Source: Hondaea fermentalgiana
Taxonomy: Eukaryota; Sar; Bigyra; Thraustochytrida; Thraustochytriidae
Assembly (NCBI GenBank): GCA_014084085.1
Contig: NPFB01000114.1
Span: forward strand, 56,987 to 120,986
Length of the DNA: 64,000 nucleotides
Direction: 5' to 3'
Shown here: positions 1 through 10,124 of the stretch, in pieces
Numbering within the stretch: position 1 is the first letter of the stretch
How the letters are laid out: each line of letters starts with the position of its first letter
Program-made: the position numbers and the translations under genes
Notes under the pieces: generated by a model
The model's database searches: none
Seen by the model: the letters and a program-made list of their open reading frames with translations, nothing else
Told to the model about the DNA's origin: nothing

Positions 1-1722
1 AGGAGACAAGAGGTCGGGGCATAAAATGCCGCCTCTTGCCACTTTTCTGCTCGAGCCGCAGACCGATCGAAGCTGTCAGCATCTTCTGGCCTTCCACGCC
101 TTGCCGGCCATCGAAGTCTCCCCGCATACATGAAAAATCACCAAACGAAAAACGCGCGTTCCGTGGCATTTTCTCGGGCGCTTGATTGCTTGCTCGCTTG
201 CTCGCTTGCTCGCAGGCTCGCGCGTCTGCCCCCTTCTCCCCACGCGCGCGCACGCCGACGTACCTGGCCATCCATCTCTTGCCACGCGCCACCCCAAGCC
301 AAAACTGAAGCCTTCTCGCAGCCGGCGCCTCTCGCAGCCGCTTCGCCTCGCGATCGCCTCGCGCTTGCCGCGCTTGCCGCTCTTGCCGCGCTCGCTGCGC
401 TTGCGCCGGAGCGACGTTCTTTGCAAATTGCAGAACTGCCTCGCGCCCGCGCGCTGCAGGTTCTCGCCGTCTGCTCCGCGACCGCTAAGCTCGCTTAGGC
501 GACGCTAGGACTTCCACTGTGGGGAGAACCTGCGGGGACCTGCAAGGAACCGGGTACACCCACTCTCTTTGACGCGACGACGGCCGCCCCCGGGACCCAG
601 GCGGCCGTTGCCGCATGTTCCCACTGCCGTGCTCTGCCATGGCTGGTGCAGCCGGTCGCGGCCAGCGACAGACGGGAGGCGGCATGGCGGCGATGCGCGG
701 AGAAATTACGCGGGTTTGGACTCCAGGCGAGCCTTTACACTCTCCCTCAAACGACCGACCACTGCCGGCCGTGGAGAACTTGTGCTGGCTACTTGCTCGA
801 TTGGAGTGTGCCAGCGCCGAAATTCTGGCCGCATCCTCGTCCATTCGCGCTTGGCCGCGCGAAAGGGGTTTGCGCTCTCGCTCCGCGTCGCGGGAGCGCG
901 ATGGACAAGGACTGAGCCTGAGGGGGGGAATTGGATAATCGGGTACCCGGTTCTCCTAGACTATCTAACCCCGGTGTCTCTCTTTAGCCAGTATCCTGCA
1001 GCCAGCTGCAGCGCCGCGTTCTGCTTCCTCTTCTGGCTGGTTCATTCGCGCCTGGCCGCGCGCGAAAGGAGTCTGCACACGCTTCGCGTCTCGAAACGTC
1101 GACGGACAAGGACGAGCCCGAGGGGAGGAATTGTATAATGATCCGGGTACCGGTTCTCCTTGACCCCAGTGTCTCTCTTTAGCCAGCATCCTGCAGAACC
1201 CGCTCGCTTCGGCATGTCTTCCTTGGGCAGAAATCGCGCGGCCGCGGCGAGCTCGCGTCAGAGCAGCCTGCTGCAGCGTCTCGGCGGCGATCCGCGTCCA
1301 CGGCTGCAGGCGGCAGCGGCAGCGGCGGCCAGGAGAATCCGACCAACTGCCCGGACCGACAGCAACGAGCGAGGACCCCGAAGATCTTTGCGTAGAAAAC
1401 TCAAATGCAGATATGTGACATACGAGTCGTCGACGGGCCGAGCTGAGCGGCGCGTTGGCCCTGGCGTGATGGTGCAGGGACCGTGCGCAGACGGACGTGA
1501 GGGGGGCGGAGTTCATCGGATGAATGGATCGAATCGCACCGGACGCGCAACGGCCGACCAAATGGCTGGCTGGTTGTGACGGGGAGACGCCGACAAGCAA
1601 GAAAACTTGAATTCATACTTAGGTTGTGTGAAGCAAAGCAAAGCGAATCGAAGCAAAGCGAAGCGAAGCGCTTGCGCGCTCACTCGCTCGCTCGCTCGCC
1701 CGCCCGCCATGGAAAAAAGAAC
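1..1722. other. Gene-free stretch 3' of acetolactate synthase
   Basis: I see no supportable gene here. ORFs exist in several frames but are short, basic and overlapping, as expected by chance in GC-rich DNA. The stretch holds simple repeats (TTGC/CGCT near 185-215, a GCAAA/GCGAA purine-rich run at 1628-1670, CGCT at 1680-1705) and a two-copy direct repeat described separately. Because acetolactate synthase ends at 1723 on the minus strand, the rightmost few hundred bases probably include its 3' UTR and terminator. Confidence 0.6.
838..1200. repeat. Two-copy diverged direct repeat, about 200-bp spacing
   Basis: Copy A (about 838-1001) and copy B (about 1039-1196) share, in the same order: a CATTCGCGC-(C/T)TGGCCGCGCG block, GACAAGGAC, a purine-rich GAGGGG-GGAATTG-ATAAT block, CGGGTACC-GGTTCTCCT, and GTGTCTCTCTTTAGCCAG-ATCCTGCAG. 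Identity is high in these blocks and poor between them, so the duplication is not recent or the blocks are conserved. The last block resembles a 3' splice site (pyrimidine run then TAG), but I could not build a coding gene from it. Confidence 0.7.
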
Positions 1723-3768
1723 TTAGGCGTCCTTGGGCTTAGGCGGCTCGAGGACCATCTCGTGGAGCGGAAAGCCAGCGGGGACCATGGGCAAGACGAG
1801 CGTGTCCTTGTCCACGAAAACCTCAAGGAGGACGGGACCCTCATCGTACTCGAGAAACTCCTTGATCTTGTCCTTGAGCTCGGACTGCTTCGCGCAGTAG
1901 AGACCCTTGGCACGCATAGCATCGGCGACCTTGTCGAAGCGCGGGTTGAACATGGCAGTGCCCGAGTAGCGCTTGTCGTAAAAGAGATCCTGCCAGTTCT
2001 TGACCATGCCCTGAAAGTTGTTCTGCAAGAGAAGAATCTTCACACCAACCTTGAATTCGGCAGCTGTGATCAGCTCCATACCGGTCATCGAATAAGAGGC
2101 ATCACCATCGATGTCAATAACAATAGCATCGGGCTTGGCAATCTTGGCGCCAATGGCCGAGGGAAGGCCGTAGCCCATGGTGCCGGCGCCACCCGAGGAG
2201 ATCCACTGGCGCGGCTTGGTCCAGGTAAGGAACTGCGCTGCCTGCATCTGGTGGCTTCCGACACCCGTGGTGATGTAGACCTCCTGGTCGGCGTCCTTCT
2301 CCTGAATCTCGAGAATCTGCTTGTTGAGCTCCGTGAGGACCTGCTGCGGCTTGAGAACCTTGTCGTCCGAATCAACAGACTCGAGCAGAAAAGGGTACTT
2401 CTCCTTCCATTCGGCGATCTGCGCAAACCACGGCTCGCGCTCCTGGCGCTGCACGTGGGGCGTGACGTTGGCGAGGTTCTCGACCACGTCGCCGAGGACC
2501 GCGACGGTGGGCTGGACGACCTTGTGGAGGTTCTTGGGGGAAATCTCAAAGTGAACGATGCCGCCGCGGCCCTCGCGCTCGGCACGGCGAGCCTCCGGAG
2601 CAAAGGCGTCAACGCGGCCCGTCACACGATCATCAAAGCGGGCACCGAGCGCCAGGACAAGATCGGCATTCTGCATCGAGTAGTTGGCGTAGGCAGAGCC
2701 GTGCATGCCGAGCATCTTGAGGGAGAGGGGACTACGCTCGTCAAAGCCGCCGAGACCCTGCATGGTGGTGGTAACGGGAATGTTGGCCTTCTCCGCGAAC
2801 TCCTTGAGCACAGCCGGGCCGTTCAACGGGCTCTGCATAACACCCTGGCCAGCATAGATGATGGGACGCTCCGCACGGTTAATCATCTCGGCAATGAGCT
2901 TGAAGTCGGCCGTGCCAGGGGCGCCGATGCGCTCCTTGTGAAAAAGCTCGACCTTTTGCTTCTGGCGCACAGCAACCTGGGGGGAGCTGTCGGGCATTTC
3001 CTTGAGCTCAACGGCGGTCACATCCTTGGGGAGATCGACGAGCACGGGACCCGGGCGGCCGCTCGTGGCGATCTCAAAGGCCTCATTGATGCGGCGCGGG
3101 AGTTCCTTCACGTCCTTGACCATCACGTTCCACTTGGTGCACGCGCGGCTGATGCCAACAATGTCACACTCCTGGAAAGCGTCGGTGCCGACAGCAGAGG
3201 TGGGCACCTGGCCGGTGAACACGAGCAGGGGCGTACCGTCCATGTAAGCATCCATGATCGGGGTGATGGTGTTGGTGGCTCCAGGGCCCGAGGTGACGAG
3301 GACGACACCGGGCTTGCCCGTGGCGCGCGCGTAGCCCTCGGCCATGTGGCCGGCGCCCTGCTCATGGCGGGCGAGAATGAACTTGAAGGCGTCGCTCTCG
3401 AAGATGGCATCAAAGACGGGCAGAATGGCGCCGCCAGGGTAGCCGAAGATGGTGTCCACCTGGTGCTCGCGCATGAGCTCATGAAAGATCTGGGCGCCGG
3501 TCAGGCCGACGAAGCGCGCATCGTCCGTCGCCGCCTGGAGCGTGGCCAGCGAGCTCTTCTCGCGCGTCGCGTTGGGGCCGCGTCCCGTGGAGAACGACCT
3601 CGCCGCGGCCGCCTTCTTGGCCGCGTCTCCGCCCGTGCCGGACGAGAACGCGGCGGCCGCCAGCCGTGCCGTGCCCGCGCGCAGCTGCTGCTGCTGCTGC
3701 TTTGCAGGCGTCGTCAGCGCCGAGGACAGCGCCGCCGCTGTCCTCGTCGCCGCGCGGGTCGCGCTCAT
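1723..3768 (-). CDS. ILV2: Acetolactate synthase (acetohydroxyacid synthase) catalytic subunit, organelle-targeted
   Basis: This ThDP- and FAD-dependent enzyme condenses pyruvate with pyruvate or 2-ketobutyrate in the first common step of branched-chain amino acid synthesis. The 681-residue product fits eukaryotic family length. The first ~80 residues are Ala/Ser/Arg-rich with a short polyQ (24-28) and look like a mitochondrial transit peptide. The ThDP-activating Glu is in RHEQGAGH (Glu136), followed by the VTSGPGATN block and the GDAS ThDP/Mg motif near the C-terminal third. Pro189 (GQVPTSAVG) and Trp592 (NWQDLFY), positions where substitutions give herbicide resistance in plants and yeast, are both wild type. 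I chose ATG at 3768 because the open frame further upstream runs into a GAAA repeat and an assembly gap. No introns are seen. No regulatory subunit is in this window. Confidence 0.97.
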   Translation of the reverse strand: MSATRAATRTAAALSSALTTPAKQQQQQLRAGTARLAAAAFSSGTGGDAAKKAAAARSFSTGRGPNATREKSSLATLQAATDDARFVGLTGAQIFHELMREHQVDTIFGYPGGAILPVFDAIFESDAFKFILARHEQGAGHMAEGYARATGKPGVVLVTSGPGATNTITPIMDAYMDGTPLLVFTGQVPTSAVGTDAFQECDIVGISRACTKWNVMVKDVKELPRRINEAFEIATSGRPGPVLVDLPKDVTAVELKEMPDSSPQVAVRQKQKVELFHKERIGAPGTADFKLIAEMINRAERPIIYAGQGVMQSPLNGPAVLKEFAEKANIPVTTTMQGLGGFDERSPLSLKMLGMHGSAYANYSMQNADLVLALGARFDDRVTGRVDAFAPEARRAEREGRGGIVHFEISPKNLHKVVQPTVAVLGDVVENLANVTPHVQRQEREPWFAQIAEWKEKYPFLLESVDSDDKVLKPQQVLTELNKQILEIQEKDADQEVYITTGVGSHQMQAAQFLTWTKPRQWISSGGAGTMGYGLPSAIGAKIAKPDAIVIDIDGDASYSMTGMELITAAEFKVGVKILLLQNNFQGMVKNWQDLFYDKRYSGTAMFNPRFDKVADAMRAKGLYCAKQSELKDKIKEFLEYDEGPVLLEVFVDKDTLVLPMVPAGFPLHEMVLEPPKPKDA

Positions 3769-3952
3769 CCTTCTCTCGCTCGACCGCCCGGTCACTCGCT
3801 CGCAGCAAGTCTTGCTCGCTCGCGCGCCGCTCGCTCGATCGCTCGCGCGCCGTGCTCGCTCGCCGCGCGGGTGCTGCGCGCGCTCCTCCCTCGGCCGGGT
3901 CTGGGTCTGCTTTGGCTTTGCTCTGCTCTGCTCTGCCTTGCTGCGCCCCTTG

Positions 3953-4003
<51 letters not shown>

Positions 4004-4107
4004 TCNNNNNNNNNNNNNNNNNNNNNNNNNNNNNNNNNNNNNNNNNNNNNNNNNNNNNNNNNNNNNNNNNNNNNNNNNNNNNNNNNNNNNNNNNNNNNNN
4101 NNNNNTT

Positions 4108-4158
<51 letters not shown>
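3953..4158. repeat. (TTTC)n tract with assembly gap, upstream of acetolactate synthase
   Basis: The tract is pure TTTC on both sides of the gap, about 53 bp on the left and 53 bp on the right, with N from 4006 to 4105 (exactly 100, so the true length is unknown). On the transcribed strand of the acetolactate synthase gene it is (GAAA)n, an all-purine mirror repeat starting about 185 bp upstream of the ATG. Such tracts can form triplex (H-DNA) structures, and they commonly break short-read assemblies. Confidence 0.95.
4006..4105. other. Assembly gap (100 N)
   Basis: A run of exactly 100 N lies within the TTTC microsatellite. The fixed size marks a gap of unknown length, not a measured one. 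Reading frames that continue through it are artefacts. Confidence 0.99.
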
Positions 4159-5192
4159 CTCTCCTCGCGTGGCTCCGAGCTTTCTTTCTTTTCTTTTTAT
4201 ACTCTCTCTCTTTCCCGCCCTCTTTCTATCTCCCCTTTCCCTTCCCCCCATTCCGCACTTCCCGCGCGCGACCCGACTTCGGCCCGCGTATACTTCTGTG
4301 TGCGGCGGCCCGCGCCACTGCGTTATACACCGTTCGTTCCCCGCCGCGCTCCCTTCTGCGCAGTACTGCGCTGCTCGGCTCCGCGCGGCGCCTGCACCGC
4401 TCCTTTCCGCACTGTTCCGCGCGGCGCCCGCAAGTGCGCGGCCGCCGCGCGCAAGTGCATCTTTCGTGCATTCTGCACTTGTGTGCTGCCAGCCAGCTTC
4501 TGCTGCTTGTGCTATCTGTCTGTCGGGCGCCAGTGGTCAACGTTAGTTTGCACACGCCGCCTTCCTCCCCTTCGGGCTTGCTTTCCCCTGGCTGGCGCAG
4601 CCTGGCTGGCGGTCGTGCTGCGGCTGCTGGCTGGTGTTCCGGCAACAGGCTCCTCGCTGCGCTCCTAATACTTGACGTGCCAGCAGCAGCAGCAGCAGCA
4701 GTTCAGGCGCGCGGTGCTGGAACAGCGCCCGACTGACAGTGAGCAGCTGAAACGGCGATTGGCGGTTGGGAGGAGGTTACAAAACTGAAAAATTTTAGCT
4801 AGCGATTGCGAGAAGATGCAAGGAAGCGCGCGCCGCATGCCAGTGAAACGAGTTGGTTGACTTGTCTCGCCCAGGCGTCAGGCGCGAATTGCACTGATCC
4901 ATCGCGGATTTTCATCTTCTGAACAGGCTGCCAGTAATCCTCATTCTCGCAATCGCAGTCGCTTGCGCGCAACCTTTCTTCACAGTTGAGCATCTTGCGC
5001 TAAGAGCGAAACACAGTCGGTGTGAAAGTGAAAGTAGGCCTGGGCCTGGTTGCGTTGAGGCAAAGCTTGTGAGCGACGACTTGTAGAACCTCTTCGCAAG
5101 CTCCGTGCTCGCTGGGCGTGCTGATACTGCCTGGTGGTCGCGCACAACGCGCAAGTTGCTGTCGCTAGGACGTCGACAAGGCCATCGTGAAG
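4159..5192. other. Divergent intergenic region between acetolactate synthase and GDPD genes
   Basis: No gene is supported. The region carries pyrimidine-rich sequence next to the gap, a GCGC-rich middle, and a CAG run (4681-4700). It must contain the promoters of both flanking divergent genes. Confidence 0.5.
4193..4203 (-). promoter_or_regulatory. Possible TATA box for acetolactate synthase
   Basis: On the minus strand this reads GTATAAAAAG, a good TATA-like match. It lies about 430 bp (gap counted as 100) upstream of the chosen ATG. If used, the (GAAA)n tract would be in the 5' UTR. The call rests on sequence match alone. Confidence 0.25.
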
Positions 5193-6255
5193 ATGCAGAC
5201 AAAGGAGGTCATCGTCAAAGTTGAGCCGAGCGACGAGTGGGATGGTGGCCCACCACCTGCGAGCAGTAGCCTCGAGGGCGCAAGCCTTTCGCCAACACTT
5301 GTAGCACATCGCGGCTTTAGCGAAGAGTATCCGGAGAACACATGTCTTGCCTTTGCTAAAGCTCTCGAGGCGGGCGCGACAGTCGTCGAGTGTGACGTAC
5401 AGTTCTGCAAGACAGGGTACGTACATTTGCAACGCGTACAGTGCCACAGCCGTTCACTAACAGACCTTGCGCGCTTTCCTTCGTTCCTTTATATATCGCT
5501 TATGACGCTGCAGCGAGGTGGTCATCATGCATGATGCCACCGTCGACCGGACCACGGATGGGACCGGCGCCGTCGCAAACTTGACGCTTCAAGAGCTCAA
5601 GGCGCTTGACGCCGGGGTGAAAAAGGGCAGCGAATTTCAAGGAGAGCGTGTTCCGCTCCTCTCCGAGGCGCTTGAAATCTTCACGTCGAGGTCCGATGGT
5701 GCAAAGTTTCTCATCGAGCTCAAATTCCGCATGTTTACGTGGAGTGGCCCCGCGGCGTACAAGAACCTTGCAGAGGAAGTTGTTAAAATCATCAAGGCTG
5801 CGGATGCGCAACATGTTGTGATTGTACACTCCTTTATCGAAAGCTATCTGCGCACAATCAAGGAGCTTGCGCCAGAGATCGAGTGCCATCTTTTGTGTTT
5901 CCCCTGGCGTTGGGCCTCCACCTTGGCCAGGATCGACTACGTCGATGGTTACAGTCCCAACGTTCTTGCTATTACGCCAACTTTCGTCAACTACATGCAC
6001 CGACATGGGAAAAAGGTATTTTGCTGGACGGTCAACGCCGAAGAGCAGATGCGCTATTGCATCGCGATCGGGGTCGATGGAGTCATTTCCGATCGCGTTG
6101 CGACGCTTGAGCGAGTTGCCGGCGATGCACAACAGCAACGGGATCCTCTCCTTGTGCGTCGGCCCTCTCGCTCGTGGAAGTACGTTTTGGTCCACATGTT
6201 TTTCATCATCCCGATCTCTTGGATCACAAACATTTGTGCGATTTTCATGACCTGA
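5193..6255 (+). CDS. Glycerophosphodiester phosphodiesterase (GDPD) family protein, two exons
   Basis: This enzyme family hydrolyses glycerophosphodiesters to glycerol-3-phosphate and an alcohol. Exons are 5193-5416 and 5514-6255. The 97-bp intron (5417-5513) starts GTACGT and ends CTGCAG, and splicing restores the CKTGEVVIMHD block, giving 321 residues. The GDPD signature is complete: AHRGFSEEYPENT (His39), VECDVQ (Glu66, Asp68), HDATVDRTTDGTG (His81), WTVN and GVDGVISDR. A hydrophobic segment occupies the last ~25 residues, suggesting a C-terminal membrane anchor. The ATG at 5193 follows a short leader, and no signal peptide is visible. The substrate cannot be told from the sequence. Confidence 0.93.
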
Positions 6256-6738
6256 AATCCGTTCCTGTGCGCGTGCGTGCGTGCGTGTGCATGTGTGCGC
6301 GAATCCATTTCGCTAGGTTTTCCCATTGAGATCGTTGTTGTTAAAAGCTCGTAGTCAAATCAAATTCATGCTGTCACTCTTCTTGTTTCTTTTGTTTCTG
6401 CAGAAAGGCCGCCCTTGGCAGACAGGCTAACGCGCGGGGGAAAAAAAAATTGAGACAAAAAAAACCAACAAAAAAACAAATCCAAACCATAAAAACTTGG
6501 TGAGGCGCGGCGCGGCGCGGCGCAGCACAGCACGGGCGCCACGGTGCGCGCTGCATAGGCAGCCGCTCCCACTGGACGTCCTGAGGCGCGAGCCCACGGC
6601 TCTCCGTCCCGTGGCGAGTCCAAACTGAACGGACGGCGCCCGCCACGGGAGACGAAACTGGGCGCGCCGTTGATCACTCCCTGCCTCACCAAGGCAAGCC
6701 AACAATCCTACGGCAGAGGAAACTAGAAAAAGAACATA
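6256..6738. other. Intergenic region before DMAP1
   Basis: No gene is visible. It holds a GTGC/GCGT run just after the GDPD stop, an A-rich stretch (6440-6495) and a short GCGGC run. It contains the GDPD 3' end and the DMAP1 promoter. Confidence 0.5.
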
Positions 6739-8499
6739 ATGGGCGACGTCGCAGATATTCTAGGCCTCGCCAAAGGCGGTGCCGGCGGCGGCGAGAGATC
6801 ACGATCAAAATCGTCCGTGAAGCGGCCTGATGGCATGAGCAAGGAGGTCTTTGCTCTCTTAGGCAACGGGACAGAGCTTCCTCCGTTAGCTCCAGGGGCA
6901 GGTGCTGGCGACAAGACCGCCGCACATTACAAGCAGCTTGCAGCCAAATCCGCCGTCAAATGGGTGTGGAAACCTTTTCCAAATTCAGCACGCAAAGATG
7001 GAATGATGTTGTCGCATTGGCAGCAAGCCCAAGCCCCGGAAACCGACTACGCGTTTGCGCGCTTCAACAGACGCAGTGCTGCCGTCAAATATGCTCCCGA
7101 AGAGTATGAGGCTCTCGTGGCACCCAACGATGCTGTGAGTGGCTGGACGCGGGAGGAATCCGATATGCTCTTTCGACTCTGTGCCGAGTACGACCTCCGC
7201 TGGTACATTATCGAGGATAGATGGCCCCTGCCAAAGCCGCGTAGCGTCATTGAAATGAAAGCGCGCTACTACAACATTGCCAAGCTCGTTGTGCAGACGC
7301 GGAGAAGCAAAAAGGCCTCCAAGGCTGTCGCGGCTGCTGCTGCTGCCTATGCGGTGGCCTCTGCAGCCGCAGCTTCCTCTGAGCAAGCTGGCGACGGCGG
7401 CGCACATGGTGCACGCTCCGATGCCGCCGGCGAACTCGACCCGGATGCCTTGAACGCTGTGCTGGGCACCGTCGAGGAGTCGACGGCGACTGTCAGCGCC
7501 AAGGCTATTGCACAAACCGAGAACGCCTTGCTAGACTACGCATACGACGAGGCCTACGACATTAAGCGGAACAAGCAGCTCCAAGTGCTCTTTTCGCGCT
7601 CTCTCGCCGAGGAAAAAGAAGAAGCCCGCCTCATTAGCGAGGTGCGACGCATTGATGTCCAGTTGCGCAGGCTTCAAAAGGATCAACCCCGCGTTGTCAG
7701 TTCCACAAAACGAAAGGGCAAGGCGAACAAGGGTCCCCCGGCCTTGCATCAGTTCCCACCCACGCTCGTCGACAAGATTATTAACAATCCGGCAGCCCTC
7801 GAGAAAGAGGCCAAAGCCAAGAAGCCAGGTGTCTACCTGCGCAGCGCAGAGTTCCTCACACCTCTTTCCTCGACGGGTATCGGTCCACGTCTTCAGGGTA
7901 AAATGGACGATGTTCTCAACGAATTGAGCGTTCCATTGCGACCCGTGCCCACAGTTCAAGTGTGTCAAGCGTACACCAAGCTCCGTCAGGATGTGCTCAA
8001 GCTTTTGGCGCTGCAGAGCAAGCTCATTGAACAGCGCAAGCTCGTTCACAAACTTCAAGGTCTTTCGCCTGCTCTTGCTGGTGGCGCTCCAGCACCTCGG
8101 AGTTCGGGCTCCAACACCAAGGCTGCGCGTGCCAATAAGCGCAAGTCAGCTTCGAGTGCTGCCGCAGCTGCAGCTGCAGCAACAACAGGAGTTGGAGCTG
8201 GAGGAAGCCTCGCTGGAGCGTCCGCACCGACTGCGGCGCAAACCTTGGTGCCAGCGCCTGGCCAGACCACGGCTGGGCAACCCGGAGCCTCATCGGCCGG
8301 CGCAGCATCGGCACAAGGCGGCGAAAGCACAGCAGATGCACCGGCGCGCACGAGTCGGCGCAAAAGACAACCTTCTCAGGTCGTAGCGGAGGAGCTTGCA
8401 GGTTCTGGCATCAAGATCGAACCTGGAAAACGCAAGGCGATAAATGCCGGAGCAGCCAGCGGAGCAAGATCGAAAAAGTCCAAAACGTCAACGTCTTAA
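6739..8499 (+). CDS. DMAP1: DNA methyltransferase 1-associated protein 1 (DMAP1/SWC4) homologue
   Basis: DMAP1/SWC4 is a shared subunit of the NuA4 histone acetyltransferase and SWR1 H2A.Z-exchange complexes and acts in the nucleus. The 586-residue single-exon product starts with the conserved MGDVADILGL block. It then has the family's WKPFPNSARKDG and DYAFARFNR segments and a SANT/Myb-like domain at about 135-190 (GWTREESDMLFRLCAEYDLRW, DRWP, VIEMKARYY). A coiled, basic middle region follows, with a conserved helical section at about 365-435. The C-terminal 140 residues are Ala/Gly/Thr-rich with several basic clusters that could be nuclear localisation signals. The start is supported by family conservation from residue 1. 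Confidence 0.93.
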   Translation: MGDVADILGLAKGGAGGGERSRSKSSVKRPDGMSKEVFALLGNGTELPPLAPGAGAGDKTAAHYKQLAAKSAVKWVWKPFPNSARKDGMMLSHWQQAQAPETDYAFARFNRRSAAVKYAPEEYEALVAPNDAVSGWTREESDMLFRLCAEYDLRWYIIEDRWPLPKPRSVIEMKARYYNIAKLVVQTRRSKKASKAVAAAAAAYAVASAAAASSEQAGDGGAHGARSDAAGELDPDALNAVLGTVEESTATVSAKAIAQTENALLDYAYDEAYDIKRNKQLQVLFSRSLAEEKEEARLISEVRRIDVQLRRLQKDQPRVVSSTKRKGKANKGPPALHQFPPTLVDKIINNPAALEKEAKAKKPGVYLRSAEFLTPLSSTGIGPRLQGKMDDVLNELSVPLRPVPTVQVCQAYTKLRQDVLKLLALQSKLIEQRKLVHKLQGLSPALAGGAPAPRSSGSNTKAARANKRKSASSAAAAAAAATTGVGAGGSLAGASAPTAAQTLVPAPGQTTAGQPGASSAGAASAQGGESTADAPARTSRRKRQPSQVVAEELAGSGIKIEPGKRKAINAGAASGARSKKSKTSTS

Positions 8500-8751
8500 G
8501 TTAAAAAATCCCTCACGGAAACGAGTGAGCCTGCTTCGTGGATCAAAGGTCAAGGGCGGGTCGTTTGTCCCGCTTGGCCTTGTCACATTGATAACAGAAG
8601 AAGAACCAACGCGCAGAGTGACAAACTGACCGGGACGAACATGCGAGCACAAAGTACGAGCTCTACTCTACATGTAGACGAGGACTGTATACCTTTCTGC
8701 TGCCTAGCCCAATATTTTTCCGTTCCATATAGAGACCTGGAAACTGGACCG
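8500..8751. other. Convergent 3' spacer, DMAP1 / SDR
   Basis: This short tail-to-tail spacer shows no obvious tandem repeat. It presumably holds the 3' UTRs of both neighbours. Confidence 0.4.
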
Positions 8752-9555
8752 TTAGCGAGCTCCGAGACAGCGTCGTCCACCATCAATAGTGAGGTGGGTG
8801 CCGGTGATAAAGTCGCTCTTGGAGGAGTCCGCAAGAAAAAGAATAGCTTCCGCAGCCTCATCGGGCTTACCGACGCGTCCAAGCGGATGCGTGACCTCCT
8901 CAGAGCGCTTGAGGAATCCCGCATACTGCTCGTCGCTTAGACCGCCGCGCTTCTGAAGCTCGGTCACAATGACGCCCGGGTTGACCGTGTTGCATCGGAT
9001 ACCCTTGGGGGCAAGGTCTACCGCTGCACAGTCGGTGAGCATGTCTACGGCAGCTTTGCTGGCACAGTACGCCGCGACGCCACCAAAGGATTGAAGACCG
9101 TTCACTGAGGACACGTTGACGATAGAGCTGGTGAGCTCTCCCTTGGGCTTTTCCATGTACGGGATGGCCTTGGACATGAAGCAGAATACCCCGCGTGCGT
9201 TGGTGTCAAAGTTAGCGTCCCAGTTGGCCATGTCTGCAGCCCCGACGGCGCCTCCCTTGAGGACGCCGGCGCAATTGACAAGGATATCGAGCCTGTTTTC
9301 TCCAAGCAATTTTACAGATTCCTGCACGATTCGGTCAACGTCTGCTTCTTGGGTGGCATCGCCGGGGAAGATGGCCACCTGAGGCGCCTCATTTCCGAGG
9401 TCGTTCTTGATTCTCTCCATCACGCCGAGCAGGGCCTCCTCCTTCCGGCCAGTGAGCGCCACGGCGCAGCCATGCGAGGCCAGCTTGAGCGCCGCTGCAG
9501 CCCCGATGCCTGATGAGGCGCCAGTCACCAGAGCAAGTCGGCCGCGGAGTGACAT
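8752..9555 (-). CDS. Classical short-chain dehydrogenase/reductase (FabG-like)
   Basis: This is an NAD(P)-dependent oxidoreductase of unknown substrate. The 267-residue product has TGASSGIG (about 11-18), the NCAG variant of NNAG, the NVSSVNG catalytic Ser, YCASK (Tyr/Lys) and the C-terminal GTHLTIDGG block typical of FabG-like enzymes. I placed the start at ATG 9555 (MSLRGRLALVTG), which puts the Rossmann fold at the expected distance from the N-terminus. The frame stays open upstream but encodes Glu/Ala homopolymers from GAA and CAG repeats. A TTTTGTCCCAATTGCAG stretch on the minus strand near 9712-9728 looks like a 3' splice site, so the 5' UTR may be spliced. Confidence 0.9.
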   Translation of the reverse strand: MSLRGRLALVTGASSGIGAAAALKLASHGCAVALTGRKEEALLGVMERIKNDLGNEAPQVAIFPGDATQEADVDRIVQESVKLLGENRLDILVNCAGVLKGGAVGAADMANWDANFDTNARGVFCFMSKAIPYMEKPKGELTSSIVNVSSVNGLQSFGGVAAYCASKAAVDMLTDCAAVDLAPKGIRCNTVNPGVIVTELQKRGGLSDEQYAGFLKRSEEVTHPLGRVGKPDEAAEAILFLADSSKSDFITGTHLTIDGGRRCLGAR

Positions 9556-9595
9556 CTTGCGCTTTGCTTGCTTCTTCGTCGCGCTCGTCTTCGTG

Positions 9596-9635
<40 letters not shown>

Positions 9636-10124
9636 CTTCTTCTTCTTCTTGGCCACGTGAAGGTGAGGGAGGGGTCGGCTGATGGATGAGGTTTTGCTCC
9701 CTCTTGCGAGCATCTGCAATTGGGACAAAAGATATTTTGGCACAAATTGTGAGCAAGCATCGTTTCGGAATCGAAGCTCGTCCGAGATCAAGCCAAGCAG
9801 AGTCGCGAAAGAGAGAAGGGAACTGCGGCTAAACGAAAGGAAGCCAAGGGATAGATAACGTGGGAGTCACAGGGAGAGAGAAGGAGATATATATAGAGAG
9901 AGGGATGGGGGGGGGAGAACTCAACTTTGATTGGAGTGTGTGAACATGTTGTCTTGCGATCTTGAGACAAAAAGGCTCGTTTCGTGTGACAGACTGATGA
10001 GATGTCTTGACGTGTGTGTCTCCGGCAATAACAACGAGTATAACTTTGCTCAATTCAAACCACATGTCTTCTTTTTCTTGCTTCATAATAGATTGAAAGC
10101 GAAACATTGTGTCACAAACTAGCG
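9556..10124. other. Spacer between two minus-strand SDR genes
   Basis: No gene is seen. It contains the triplet repeat above, a GAGA/TATATATA-rich patch (about 9870-9905) and a G8 run near 9910. It should contain the promoter of the left SDR and the 3' end of the right one. Confidence 0.45.
9598..9649. repeat. (CTG)n / (CTT)n trinucleotide repeat upstream of the SDR
   Basis: About 12 CTG units run into TTC units. On the transcribed strand they read CAG and GAA. They lie about 45 bp upstream of the chosen SDR start, probably in the 5' UTR. Confidence 0.9.

Noticed and set aside
3769..4251. N-terminal extension of acetolactate synthase through the gap
   Set aside because: It would encode KERKKERK repeats and unknown residues; the MSATR start gives a normal transit peptide.
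1576..4668. 1030-codon open frame on the plus strand
   Set aside because: It is antisense to acetolactate synthase and runs through the N gap. It is a shadow frame of a GC-rich gene.
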